A stretch of DNA of 64,000 nucleotides, taken from contig NZ_AUMU01000002.1 of assembly GCF_000430845.1 (NCBI RefSeq), forward strand, positions 124,001 to 188,000, written 5' to 3'. The DNA is from Chryseobacterium gregarium DSM 19109. GTDB lineage: Bacteria; Bacteroidota; Bacteroidia; Flavobacteriales; Weeksellaceae. The translations under genes were made by a program, and so were the position numbers. This document shows positions 9,801 through 17,096 of the stretch, one piece after another. The notes beneath the pieces are model-generated. The model was not told the DNA's origin, did no database searches, and was given only the letters and a program-made list of their open reading frames with translations. How positions within the stretch are numbered: position 1 is the first letter of the stretch; each line of letters starts with the position of its first letter.

Positions 9801-10236
9801 TTGTCGCCAATTTCAGGATGTAAGGAACGGCTTCTTTGATTTCCATTTGAGCGGCTTTCCAGATCACGCGGGAAGTTTTCCATTCCGTTTTGAAGGAATT
9901 GATTCCCTGTGTGGCATCTTCCAGGCGTTTTAATATAACGCCTTCTGCCGAATTCATATTTAAGGTGTCTAATGAAGGGAGTTCTACAAATACTTCGATT
10001 TCAGACTGATATCCTTTGTTTCTTTTTTCTTTTTCAAGTTGGTCAAAAATATTTTCCGCTTTTTCCCTGGAGACAAATTCGGGAGTTTTACTGCCTTCTT
10101 TCAATGCCGTCCCGCGTTTTCCGTAACGGAAATTAACGATATAAGCATCAGGATTGACTTCACAAAGGTCTATTTCGTAAACTTTATCCGATTTTCCTTC
10201 GTGGAAAAATAGTTTGGTCTGTTTGATAATTCTCAT
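6892..10236 (-). CDS. WGR domain and HEAT/ARM-repeat protein (MolR-like), type XIII retron accessory
   Basis: A 1114-residue protein. Residues 1-80 form a WGR domain (KQTKLFFHEGKSDKVYEIDL, then YIVNFRYGKRGTALKEG, matching the conserved aromatic-G-R-G core). The rest is almost entirely alpha-helical repeats of HEAT/ARM character, broken by a low-complexity Pro/Lys/Asn linker around 475-545. WGR domains are known in PARPs and MolR-like proteins and are thought to bind nucleic acids. The gene lies 45 bp after the RT and 3 bp before the SWIM gene, in one operon. Long solenoid proteins of this kind are often scaffold or sensor parts of defence systems; no enzymatic domain is visible. Older databases may call such proteins molybdate metabolism regulators, a name without mechanistic support here. 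Confidence 0.85.
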   Translation of the reverse strand: MRIIKQTKLFFHEGKSDKVYEIDLCEVNPDAYIVNFRYGKRGTALKEGSKTPEFVSREKAENIFDQLEKEKRNKGYQSEIEVFVELPSLDTLNMNSAEGVILKRLEDATQGINSFKTEWKTSRVIWKAAQMEIKEAVPYILKLATKGDEMQLYASIFSIRTLKVTQASELLHSIAHSTRHKQYIRNVAFDALLTINEGPELEKTVSELLEILPPEIKYAIDKGDYHSLKKHYSEKFGEKEKADELAYLYLLSKAYPSLIQVIEDLLGQIPFESPYFRNIRAVYKLARFRDDAQILGMLSFLFEKKTPMFNRTASLDKEAWNQDQYFYQFGGSVNVRKELSGNESRLAFSNFTKLYFQKNGFYYLQELGKQNKAKEYLRFAVNVLIQYSDADYTPENRRPLSTYGRYDWESRQYYYTVVDFPECYQSLLLTTLLFGNDKNRKMDSKLQFYFKKEEFWSTDYYYQENKVNKVESGTNGNSIPSENPSVKNQPQGALDNIISTFKNIFGSNKEKEAVPQPKQEEYRIKPHPEPSRPQLYPGFWDEMPEAYIQLLMQAKMDLVMKFAYENVSVHGDYEDLLYKIEPEMMIRLLSKSSKYPQNLGFDALKRKQEELRQNEIFVAQILISENEEARNWAKTTIENNTQHFLSSTEFITILVMNSRKESNEFINHLLQKTSLPEAQQKAVLGKVIIQLISLENNEENNRITESATKKLKITAFSNFSEISWEIVAQLLTSPLNNNRFLASEILLFKSQKYPVTETPLSIIELLLNNESESIRQNGISLLNQYPKEEIAKNWQEVLRLISSGYKEVAENILSLNNQLESQSEIQLQTIEKLFDLLMTGQKFENSHQLFRYYLEKTAPKYSTDIPVKRIIRLLFANSVKNQLFGFELLKKVNDDGRFTLKQVISLASHEFLAVRQWSWNFYKNNVPKIKSDRNHALGILDAKWDDSREFAFHFFQTEFKDEDWDTDCLVGIVDSVRPDVENFGKNLIMKFFKKEHGLEYLTKLSQHPSQNIQLFVTSYLEKYATDQPEKLKELEFYFRSVLSRVNKARTAKNRIFIFLEKEGRKNTESAETVSKILDDLSATTALQDKAKCINIISDLKMIYPQLNVHLKLIS

Positions 10237-10281
10237 CTATCTAATTGATTAAGATGGTTGCAGGTATGTGTTGGGTTCAGG

Positions 10282-11796
10282 CTAAAAAATATTCCACCAG
10301 TCTGTTTTTTCTTCTTTTGGTGTTGTAATTTCTTCTTGGTCTTCGGAAACTTTAATTGTTTCCGCAATTTCAGGAATGGTTGTTCTGACTTCTACAAAGG
10401 GCTTGCCGTGTTTTGCAATGATCGTTTTCAGTTTTTCTTTGAAAACCAATGCTTTGGAAGGATTTACCATATTCACAAAATTGATATAGCCTTCTACCGC
10501 ATTGATAAGATGAAATGCTTTCCCCCAGGTCTGATTTTGCCATCCGTTGGCTTCAATGTTGTGTAAGAGTGCTCTGAATTTTCTGAGCTTTTTTCGCTCG
10601 ACATTGAGTTTTTCATTGACTACGATTCCCGTCACTTTCTGCTGATGCTTCCTTCTCATGATATGAAGCTTATCGGGATGAACCGTGAAGTCTTCGGCAC
10701 TGATCACCTGTTTTACGAAATATAAAAGCTTATTGATGTTCTGTTCGTTATCCTGACCGGCAGAAAAAGTAAGGTCATCAGCATAACGGGTATAGGTAAA
10801 TCCGTATTTTGCAGCCAGCCCCAGTAATCTTTTATCCAGTTTGTAAGCAATGATATTGCTTATCGCCGGACTTGCAGGTGAGCCCTGCGGTAAAAATCTT
10901 TCTCCTTTATGAACAAAGTATTTAACCTCATCGAGTAAGATTTCTTCCGTATGTGCCTGTGTGCAGACCAATGCAAAGATGGTGGACAGTTGTTCTGAAT
11001 ATCCAAGTTTTGAAAACAGGCCTTTCACTCTTTTATAGCTGATTGACGGGAAGAAATCCTGCAGGTCTATATTGATGATGATGTCTTTTTTAATATGCGG
11101 TTCTGCATTGGTGACAATCGATTTTTTTATGGTAAAACCATGGACAGCATCTCCCACGGGGATTTTATTCAGTATATTTTCCAAAATCCAATGCTGGAAA
11201 TGTCTCAATTGAGGCTTAGGAGCGGAAATTTTTCTTTTTCCCCCTGATTTTTTCGGAATTTCAAAAACGTGGTAATGGGATTTTTTTGAAACGTTCCGGT
11301 GAAAAGCAAGGTATTTTATTACTGAAAGGCTGAAACCCGATTTCTGACTGAAATCTGATACATTTTCAAAAACAGGAAGTGAAAACTGAAGCAGTTTTTC
11401 TGCATCCGAATCGCCTTTATGAAGACCTTTCGAAACATTTTCGCCAAGGTAAATGATTTGCTGCTGCTGTAAATTTTTCCAGTAATCAGCTTTGTCCTGC
11501 CGTTTCTGTTCGCTTTTTTGTCGGGTTACTTCTCTTTTGGCTTTTGCGTCATTCATCCGCTTTTTACGCATTTCACGGAGCATGGCTTCCTGATTGCCGT
11601 ATTTCCTGTCTTTTGCCAATAATTCCTGCAATTCCTGTTGTAGAATGGCTTCTCTCTGGATCAGCTGTTCGGGAACGGAAGGCGTGGAAGTTTCCTGCCA
11701 AAAACCAAGTCTTTTCATTTCATCCAAGATGTAACTGTCTTTGGAAGATGCTTTTATACGGTCATAAATCTGTTGTCTGCTGAGATTTTGTGACAT
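10282..11796 (-). CDS. Retron-type reverse transcriptase
   Basis: A 504-residue RT. Residues about 45-115 are a charged coiled coil, an unusual N-terminal extension. The polymerase core follows: the retron-specific NAxxH motif as NAEPH (230-234), motif A IDLQDFFPSI with the first catalytic Asp (244), the QGSPASPAISN segment (304-314), catalytic YADD (338-341) and the retron-specific VTG motif (388-390). Both retron signatures are present, which separates it from group II intron and DGR enzymes. The C-terminal 60 residues are acidic and not recognised. Upstream lies a structured non-coding RNA region, and downstream are WGR-HEAT and SWIM genes on the same strand. The expected product is msDNA. 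The whole set matches a type XIII retron. Confidence 0.93.
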   Translation of the reverse strand: MSQNLSRQQIYDRIKASSKDSYILDEMKRLGFWQETSTPSVPEQLIQREAILQQELQELLAKDRKYGNQEAMLREMRKKRMNDAKAKREVTRQKSEQKRQDKADYWKNLQQQQIIYLGENVSKGLHKGDSDAEKLLQFSLPVFENVSDFSQKSGFSLSVIKYLAFHRNVSKKSHYHVFEIPKKSGGKRKISAPKPQLRHFQHWILENILNKIPVGDAVHGFTIKKSIVTNAEPHIKKDIIINIDLQDFFPSISYKRVKGLFSKLGYSEQLSTIFALVCTQAHTEEILLDEVKYFVHKGERFLPQGSPASPAISNIIAYKLDKRLLGLAAKYGFTYTRYADDLTFSAGQDNEQNINKLLYFVKQVISAEDFTVHPDKLHIMRRKHQQKVTGIVVNEKLNVERKKLRKFRALLHNIEANGWQNQTWGKAFHLINAVEGYINFVNMVNPSKALVFKEKLKTIIAKHGKPFVEVRTTIPEIAETIKVSEDQEEITTPKEEKTDWWNIF

Positions 11797-11811
11797 TTGG
11801 TGTGTTTTTTA

Positions 11812-11844
11812 TAAATAAAAAGCCCTACAACTGAATAGGGCTTT
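11812..11844 (-). terminator. Terminator-like hairpin between retron RNA and RT gene
   Basis: On the minus strand AAAGCCCTA (11844-11836) and TAGGGCTTT (11827-11819) form a perfect 9-bp stem with an 8-nt loop, then TTTTATTTAT. It stands 15 bp before the RT start codon. It would end the abundant short RNA and allow only read-through to the protein genes. Confidence 0.75.
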
Positions 11845-12057
11845 GTTCTGATATACCTTCGTATCTTCTGAGGACTATATCTATCAACTCCAGAAATGGT
11901 ACTAGTGCGTACCTTTATTTTCCCGGAAAATGAACTGAAAAGGCACGCACTAGTACCAATTTCACCATTAAAGATAGTATGTAGTGCAGTATGCTAAGCA
12001 ATTGTACATCGATGACGAAACATCATCATTTCTTAAAAAGAAAAGCAAGGATCTATC
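11845..12057 (-). ncRNA. Putative retron msr-msd non-coding RNA
   Basis: About 210 nt between a promoter box and the hairpin before the RT gene hold several hairpins and no protein gene. The dominant one is msd-like: GGTACTAGTGCGT (11898-11910) pairs perfectly with ACGCACTAGTACC (11945-11957). One mismatch later CCTTT pairs with AAAGG, and the base extends as GAAAT/ATTTC with one bulge (about 11894-11963). Upstream in the RNA (msr side) are two small hairpins, TTTCTT/AAGAAA and GATGA/TCATC (about 12010-12044). A 9-bp inverted repeat TAAAGATAG/CTATCTTTA joins 12053-12061 with 11969-11977. I could not find a convincing long a1/a2 pair enclosing the msd, and the branching G is not assigned, so the exact ends are uncertain. 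Confidence 0.65.
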
Positions 12058-12062
12058 TTTAC

Positions 12063-12070
12063 CAAATATA
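12063..12070 (-). promoter_or_regulatory. Promoter -7 box of the retron RNA/operon
   Basis: A perfect TAnnTTTG box (TATATTTG on the minus strand). A TTG lies 25 nt upstream, slightly beyond the usual 17-23 nt. Transcription would begin near 12057, at the 5' end of the structured RNA. Confidence 0.6.
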
Positions 12071-12136
12071 TTAAAAAATATTATGGTACCCGCATCAATT
12101 TGATTATTTATTTTTATTTGAATTATTAAAACCTGT

Positions 12137-12433
12137 TTAAATTTTATTCGATACAGGTTTTATGGTGGATAATGTGACTATAGTTTCAGAATTTTCCATC
12201 AGAAGCCCATAATTTCTGCATAGTCTCCTGTCGTTATCAAACCAGGAGAAAGTACGTTCAACAATCCATCTTTTATGAATGGGTTCAAAATTTTTATCTT
12301 TTTTGCCATTTCGAATAATGATTTGAATGATATACCCAGACTTAGCTTTTATTTTTCCAATATTACCTTCCCTGCAACAGCCGTCAGCCAGGATTACCTG
12401 AAGCGGGATCAGTAAATATTGCAGCGCTTTCAT
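12137..12433 (-). pseudogene. IS5-family transposase C-terminal remnant
   Basis: A 98-residue frame whose second half (LADGCCREGNIG, then KRWIVERTFSWFDNDRRLCRNYGLL) matches the C-terminal DDE region of IS5-like transposases: the second Asp follows LA, and the third acidic residue lies in VERTF. The N-terminal catalytic part is missing, the frame upstream of the ATG does not resemble transposase, and no terminal inverted repeats were recognised. It sits about 70 bp upstream of the retron promoter and marks past insertion activity next to the defence locus. Confidence 0.75.
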
Positions 12434-12494
12434 CAGTAAAATTGTAAGTTTCTGCCTAAATATATTTCCAGAGAATGAGGCCCTGAATAGGGTA

Positions 12495-12546
12495 ATGGAT
12501 TTTCCAATTGCAAATACACGCTATTCGCAATTGGGTTGGAATCCAT
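12495..12546. repeat. Imperfect inverted repeat near the IS remnant
   Basis: ATGGATT...AATCCAT (7 bp) encloses CCAATTGC...GCAATTGG (8 bp) with a small internal loop and a 15-nt apical loop. It lies between the transposase remnant and the metalloprotease gene. It could be a remnant of an insertion element or a terminator-like structure. Confidence 0.4.
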
Positions 12547-12636
12547 ATAAATTCTTATAAGGCTGGATTATCAAGATAAAATAGACTTCTTAAAACTAAT
12601 TTTGAAAAAATTTTACAGGGAACAGTAAATCCATCG

Positions 12637-13668
12637 TCAGTTTAACGTCTCCAGATAATTCATAATTTCTGGATAAAACTGTGCTATATTGCTGTACTTA
12701 TTCTTGTGCTGAGTGTAATTGTTGAAAAACAAGTTTAATTCTTTAAAATATTTAAAATGTTTTGATTGATTTTCAACCTCTTTCAATTCGGCTTCCGGAC
12801 CATATTTTTCGCCCAGTATTTTGGATACACAGATTCTCACCATCAATTCATCAGCCTCGTTCTCCCACTCACTTTCTTTCAGTTTTTCACCTTTTGACGT
12901 TACTAAGAAGATATTTCTTTTTTTAGCCAACCTCTCCCTGTACAAAGAGAGGAAATCACTTAAATACAGATGTGATAATTCATGAATCATTACATTTGGC
13001 AGGGGTATAAATGTTACTTCTGTATCATTGGTCTGTATCATATTTTCATCTTTAAGATAGGCCAGTTTAAAAACCTTTTTACCTCTGAAACTTTTGTCAT
13101 CAATTGATATTGCATTGCTTCCCAGATTATTCAGAATATCTATATAAATTTCCACTCCGCCCTGTGAAGGCTTATTGAAAAAATGATCAACATCTTTTAA
13201 GATACCGCTCTCATTAACTTTATCATGAGCAAATTTGGTAATACGTAAGTAATCTGCTTTATGGGCCTTTATAAAATCTCCAACCCTACAGTCTTTATAA
13301 AAATCATTAAATTTTTCCAGAAATATTTTGATGTCGCAGCTGCGCAATTGATTACCTGTATAGGGAATTTTCAATTTGAACGGATATTTGTCGGATAGGT
13401 AGAGCCCTATGCTCGACAGGTCATAACCATCCCAGGCATCAAGATTTCTATACCAGTTTAACGAACTGTGCTGTTTATACTTTTCAAAATAATTATCAAA
13501 TTGACGATAGTATATTGAGGGTGTAGGCTTTTTATCTAATGTATCCCTTGTTGCCAGCGTATAGAAAATACTGATCGCTTCAATTCTGGGATCTATTTTC
13601 ACATCTATCTTTTTTTGCCCAAATGAAAATACATGAATCATTAAAAGCAGAAATAACAGTTTCTTCAT
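12637..13668 (-). CDS. Secreted DUF4932-like zinc metalloprotease
   Basis: A 343-residue protein with an N-terminal signal peptide (MKKLLFLLLMIHVFSFG, cleavage near 17-18). The start of the mature part (IDPRIEAISIFYTLA) resembles DUF4932 proteins, a Bacteroidota-rich family. A HExxH zinc-site motif, HELSH, lies at 229-233, and a downstream ENEADE segment could supply the third ligand. A function as a periplasmic or extracellular peptidase is likely but the substrate is unknown. It stands alone on the minus strand in a gene-poor, remnant-rich stretch next to the retron. Confidence 0.7.
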   Translation of the reverse strand: MKKLLFLLLMIHVFSFGQKKIDVKIDPRIEAISIFYTLATRDTLDKKPTPSIYYRQFDNYFEKYKQHSSLNWYRNLDAWDGYDLSSIGLYLSDKYPFKLKIPYTGNQLRSCDIKIFLEKFNDFYKDCRVGDFIKAHKADYLRITKFAHDKVNESGILKDVDHFFNKPSQGGVEIYIDILNNLGSNAISIDDKSFRGKKVFKLAYLKDENMIQTNDTEVTFIPLPNVMIHELSHLYLSDFLSLYRERLAKKRNIFLVTSKGEKLKESEWENEADELMVRICVSKILGEKYGPEAELKEVENQSKHFKYFKELNLFFNNYTQHKNKYSNIAQFYPEIMNYLETLN

Positions 13669-14053
13669 TGCTGTTTGTAATATAAGTTTTTATACAGAGA
13701 ATGTGTTTACCTATGGTTCTGTACATTTTGCAAAAATCAATTATTTACCGGTAATAATTTTATTCCCTATAGATAGAAACATTTCAGGTCTTAAATTTAT
13801 TACATGCGATGTCTATTATTTTTACCGTCCAGTAAAATTTAATTTCTTCCAAATCCGGGATTAATCAAAATAGCTTTTAGATGGAAGAAAGCCTGAATGA
13901 AATCTCACGAAACGATTAAAAGTTGCTTGTCATTGGATGAAAGTAGATTGCTGAATGTTTGGAGTATTTTATTATATCAGACTATCATCGATATTAAATA
14001 ATGACCCAGGGTCCACTAACCTGACGATAAGGTAAATTTTGTAATTTTGATAC
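13669..14053. other. Intergenic stretch, no recognised gene
   Basis: AT-rich DNA upstream of the metalloprotease. I see no ORF with coding character. A TAATTTTG box at 14042-14049 sits just before the decayed ORF that follows. Confidence 0.4.
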
Positions 14054-14248
14054 ATGATAGAAAGGTCACAATTTAATCAAGAGCTTTACAATTCCATTAC
14101 TAAAATTATTATTGATGGAAAAGCCCGGGTTTACATGAAAACAGCAATGCTATATTGCTGAAAATGTATTGGAAGATGGAAAAGCTTAATAACCTGGGGA
14201 ATGAACAAATCAATTAAGTGGAATGGAATTTTGGATTTGATAAAATAA
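14054..14248 (+). pseudogene. Decayed DUF1016/YhcG-like N-terminal fragment
   Basis: A 35-codon frame (ATG 14054, TGA 14159) reads FNQELYNSITKIIIDGKARVY, resembling the N-terminal region of DUF1016 (YhcG/PDDEXK) proteins. It is interrupted; other frames continue to about 14248 without a functional ORF. A TAATTTTG box lies 5 bp before the ATG. This is a short match by eye, so the family call is tentative, but the remnant nature fits the neighbouring IS fragment. Confidence 0.35.
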
Positions 14249-14281
14249 TTTGTGTAATATTATTAATTAATAATCTCAAAA

Positions 14282-14659
14282 ATGATGAAAATCAAATTTT
14301 ACCTGTGCCTGTTGATGCTCGTAATAACTTACAGTAAGTCATATACCCAACAAAGAAATACAGCGGATAAATTTCTAAGTTATCTGAATCATTATCAGGG
14401 TAAAGAGTTAGAAGCTATTATAACGCCTGATTTTAAATTTAAAAGGGAATTTGTCACGAAAACTACGGATAGAAAAGAATTTTTAAGTAGTTATTTAGAA
14501 GATTCCAAAACGTTGAAAGCTAAATTCCATGTGATTGAAAACGCCAGTGAAAAAAATAAAAATGATTATGTAGTAGAAGATCGGTCACTTTACCTGAAAT
14601 TGCTTGATGTGAAATTTCCAAAGTGGAAAATGACCATAACCACAGCGGGGAGAAAGTAA
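14282..14659 (+). CDS. Secreted hypothetical protein, N-terminal part (frameshifted)
   Basis: A 125-residue frame with a signal peptide (hydrophobic 4-18, ending SYTQQ) followed by a small alpha/beta region. The family is not recognised, though size and layout recall small NTF2-like secreted proteins. The frame ends at 14659, but coding pattern continues in the -1 frame (14623-14880). Adding one G to the GGGG run near 14645-14650 would join them into a protein of about 199 residues (TTAGEKVSSVTL across the joint). It is either a true frameshift, a sequencing error in a homopolymer, or slippage. Confidence 0.6.
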   Translation: MMKIKFYLCLLMLVITYSKSYTQQRNTADKFLSYLNHYQGKELEAIITPDFKFKREFVTKTTDRKEFLSSYLEDSKTLKAKFHVIENASEKNKNDYVVEDRSLYLKLLDVKFPKWKMTITTAGRK

Positions 14660-14880
14660 GCAGCGTAACGCTTGCTCCTACTGAGGATTATAAAAATTAT
14701 ATTACGGAATTGAGCTCAAAAGGAGAAAAATTTAATTCATGGATGAAAAAACATTATCCGGAAGTCGATTTAGCAAAATTGACAGATTTACCGCAAACTT
14801 TGCATTATTTATACGCTTATGTAGATGCTCAGGGAATTAAGTTATCTGATTTACAACAATATGATGAGACTGCAGATTAG
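14623..14880 (+). CDS. C-terminal part of the frameshifted secreted protein
   Basis: This frame overlaps the previous one and reads EDYKNYITELSSKGEKFNSW onward to the stop at 14880. It is acidic and helical, with no recognised domain. The ATG at 14623 is out of frame with the signal peptide and is unlikely to be a true start. Best read as the continuation of the 14282 gene after a one-base loss. Confidence 0.5.
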   Translation: MENDHNHSGEKVSSVTLAPTEDYKNYITELSSKGEKFNSWMKKHYPEVDLAKLTDLPQTLHYLYAYVDAQGIKLSDLQQYDETAD

Positions 14881-14997
14881 TCAATGATGATGTCAAATTA
14901 CAGTTCGAATAAAATAATCAAAAAACAGTGTAATAGTAAAGCCGAAAAGTGCTAACTAAATTGCATAGAGTTTATAACCAGCTACAACAAAGAATTG

Positions 14998-15990
14998 ATG
15001 ACAGAGAAATTTCCGGCAATAAACAGTACCCTTTCACCCAATGGATTGGGTGAACTGATTCAACGAAAATATGGATTAAGCGACAAAACGGAATGCAGCA
15101 TATTCCGGCTTGCTATGAATCATTTATACATTGTTCAGGATGGCATAGACAAATATGTTTTTAGAGTTTACACCCATAATTGGCGGACAAAGTTAGACAT
15201 TGAAGAGGAATTAAGGCTTTTAATTCTTCTAAAAGAAGCAGACCTGCAAATTGCTTTTCCGATAGCTGATCAATCGAACAGATTTATTCAGGAAATTGAA
15301 GCGCCGGAAGGAATAAGATTTGGTGTTTTATTTTCGTATGCTAAAGGCACAAAGACCGCAAAATTTTCATCCCAGACAAGTTTTCTGATTGGACAGGCAT
15401 TGGCAAAAGTTCATCGATCCACGGAAAATTTAGAACTGATGAGAATATCTTACAATGCTCAAAACCTGCTTAAGAACCCCGTTTTAAGAACAAAAACATT
15501 TTATAGTAAAAACAGCAGCGAGATTGAGTTTTTAGAAACCCTTTCTGTTTTTTTAACGCTAAAGATGGAAAATACCGACAGACAGAAAATGAGATATGGA
15601 GCTGTTCATCTTGACGTCTGGTTTGACAATTTGCATATTGATGATGAAAAACACATAACATTTTTTGACTTTGATTTTTGCGGCAACGGGTATTTATGCT
15701 TTGATATTTCTTATTTTTTGTTTCAGTTATTTGCAACGCATTTGAACGAAGAGGAATATCAGGTAAAGGCTGACAGCTTCATAAAGGGTTATGAGACTGT
15801 AACTGAAATTAGTATTGAGGAAAAAATGTTTTTACCTTTTGCATGTTTGGCCATTATGACCTATTACATAAGTGTCCAGTGCGACAGATTTGAATATTGG
15901 ACAAATATTTTCCTGAATGAAGATCATTTAAAAAGAATGGTTGGAAATCTGAAACGGTGGATTGTTTACAACAAGATTGAGATTGAATAA
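14998..15990 (+). CDS. APH-fold phosphotransferase family protein
   Basis: A 330-residue kinase-like protein. The Brenner motif HxDxxxxN is seen as HLDVWFDNLH and the metal-binding DFD as FFDFDFCGNG, the arrangement of aminoglycoside phosphotransferase, choline kinase and homoserine kinase type II families. An N-terminal lobe with FRVYTHNW precedes. Start ATG 14998 is preferred over the overlapping TTG 14995. Substrate is unknown: antibiotic resistance or small-molecule phosphorylation are both possible. The gene sits in the remnant-rich accessory stretch, so horizontal transfer is plausible. Confidence 0.8.
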   Translation: MTEKFPAINSTLSPNGLGELIQRKYGLSDKTECSIFRLAMNHLYIVQDGIDKYVFRVYTHNWRTKLDIEEELRLLILLKEADLQIAFPIADQSNRFIQEIEAPEGIRFGVLFSYAKGTKTAKFSSQTSFLIGQALAKVHRSTENLELMRISYNAQNLLKNPVLRTKTFYSKNSSEIEFLETLSVFLTLKMENTDRQKMRYGAVHLDVWFDNLHIDDEKHITFFDFDFCGNGYLCFDISYFLFQLFATHLNEEEYQVKADSFIKGYETVTEISIEEKMFLPFACLAIMTYYISVQCDRFEYWTNIFLNEDHLKRMVGNLKRWIVYNKIEIE

Positions 15991-16172
15991 CAAATTAACC
16001 AACTAAAATAAATGCAAAATGGACAGGAGTCATGTCAAATATCATTTCACTGTCCGTTTTGCCTGCATTGATAGCATGCTTAACATATTCGTTCTGGTAT
16101 TTTCCGATATTATCTAAGAAAAAATGGAGCTGTCACAATATTTTTATTTTTTACTCATATTTAATTTTTATT

Positions 16173-16979
16173 ATGATTTCTAAAACCTTATTTCCATTTT
16201 TACTATGTATTTTTTCGTTTTTAAGTGCTCAGCAAGTAAACAGGTTTATTTATGAATTACGTTATAAGGAAGATTCTGCAAGTACTTTATATAAAAGTGA
16301 AAGAATGTGTCTGGATGTTGATGATCTAGAATATTCTTTCCGCAGTTATGACAGGTTTATATTGGATTCTTTATATCATTCAGACAGTAATAAAGAATAT
16401 GAAGAAGTCGGAAACATTTTATATGTAATTAAAAGGAAAGCCGGTAACAGCAGCTTTGTCATTACAGAGGTTCAGGGCGCAATACGATATACTTATGATG
16501 ATTCTGTTATACCTGACTGGTCTGTCACCAGTGAAAAGAAAAAAGATGATCACGGAAATCAGCTGCAAAAAGCAGTGGCCTTTTTTAAAGGACGTAAGTG
16601 GAACGCCTATTTTAATCCGGAAATCCCCATAAATACCGGACCCTATAAATTTTATGGTCTGCCGGGACTTATAGTTGAGCTGTATGATGACAAAAACGAT
16701 TACCACTTTAAATTAATTGGAAACCATAAGTTACTTCGAAAAGACATTGATATACCAAGTTCCAGATATGTAGACAAAGATCTTAAGGTCAGTAAAACCA
16801 AATTTCTTCAGATTATTGCTGAATATAAAAAAGATCCTGCACGTGACTTTAAGGCAGGGGTGTATAATGGCACTATAAAATTAGTTGACCGGGATCCTAA
16901 TGAAATTATCCGCGGTATTGAGGAGAAATCCAGAGAAGATCAGAAAAAATATAATAATCCTATAGAACTGGCTGACTAG
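16173..16979 (+). CDS. GLPGLI family secreted protein
   Basis: A 268-residue protein starting at ATG 16173, where a clear signal peptide begins (MISKTLFPFLLCIFSFLSAQQ). The defining GLPGLI motif appears as GLPGLIVEL in the middle, after the NTGPYKFYG segment. The in-frame ATG at 16032 would add 47 hydrophobic, poorly coding residues and is rejected. Family knowledge: GLPGLI proteins are Bacteroidota-specific, exported, of unknown function, and often occur near TonB receptors; none is adjacent here. Confidence 0.85.
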   Translation: MISKTLFPFLLCIFSFLSAQQVNRFIYELRYKEDSASTLYKSERMCLDVDDLEYSFRSYDRFILDSLYHSDSNKEYEEVGNILYVIKRKAGNSSFVITEVQGAIRYTYDDSVIPDWSVTSEKKKDDHGNQLQKAVAFFKGRKWNAYFNPEIPINTGPYKFYGLPGLIVELYDDKNDYHFKLIGNHKLLRKDIDIPSSRYVDKDLKVSKTKFLQIIAEYKKDPARDFKAGVYNGTIKLVDRDPNEIIRGIEEKSREDQKKYNNPIELAD

Positions 16980-17081
16980 CAACATACTTTAAAATTATGA
17001 GTCAGATTCCCATCATGATGAAGGGTATACTTTTCTAAGATTTCATATACCATTGTTTAAGGGCAGTAAAATTACTTTGCA

Positions 17082-17089
17082 TATATTTG
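17082..17089 (+). promoter_or_regulatory. Promoter -7 box of the PAS histidine kinase gene
   Basis: A perfect TATATTTG ends only 7 bp before the ATG at 17097, so the transcript would be leaderless or nearly so. Confidence 0.55.
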
Positions 17090-17096
17090 TCAATTT

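Noticed and set aside
10282..11796. Group II intron maturase or DGR reverse transcriptase
   Set aside because: The NAxxH and VTG motifs are retron-specific, no intron domain V, maturase X/HNH domain or template/variable repeat was seen.
16032..16172. Upstream start of the GLPGLI gene
   Set aside because: The extra 47 residues precede a clear signal peptide beginning at ATG 16173.
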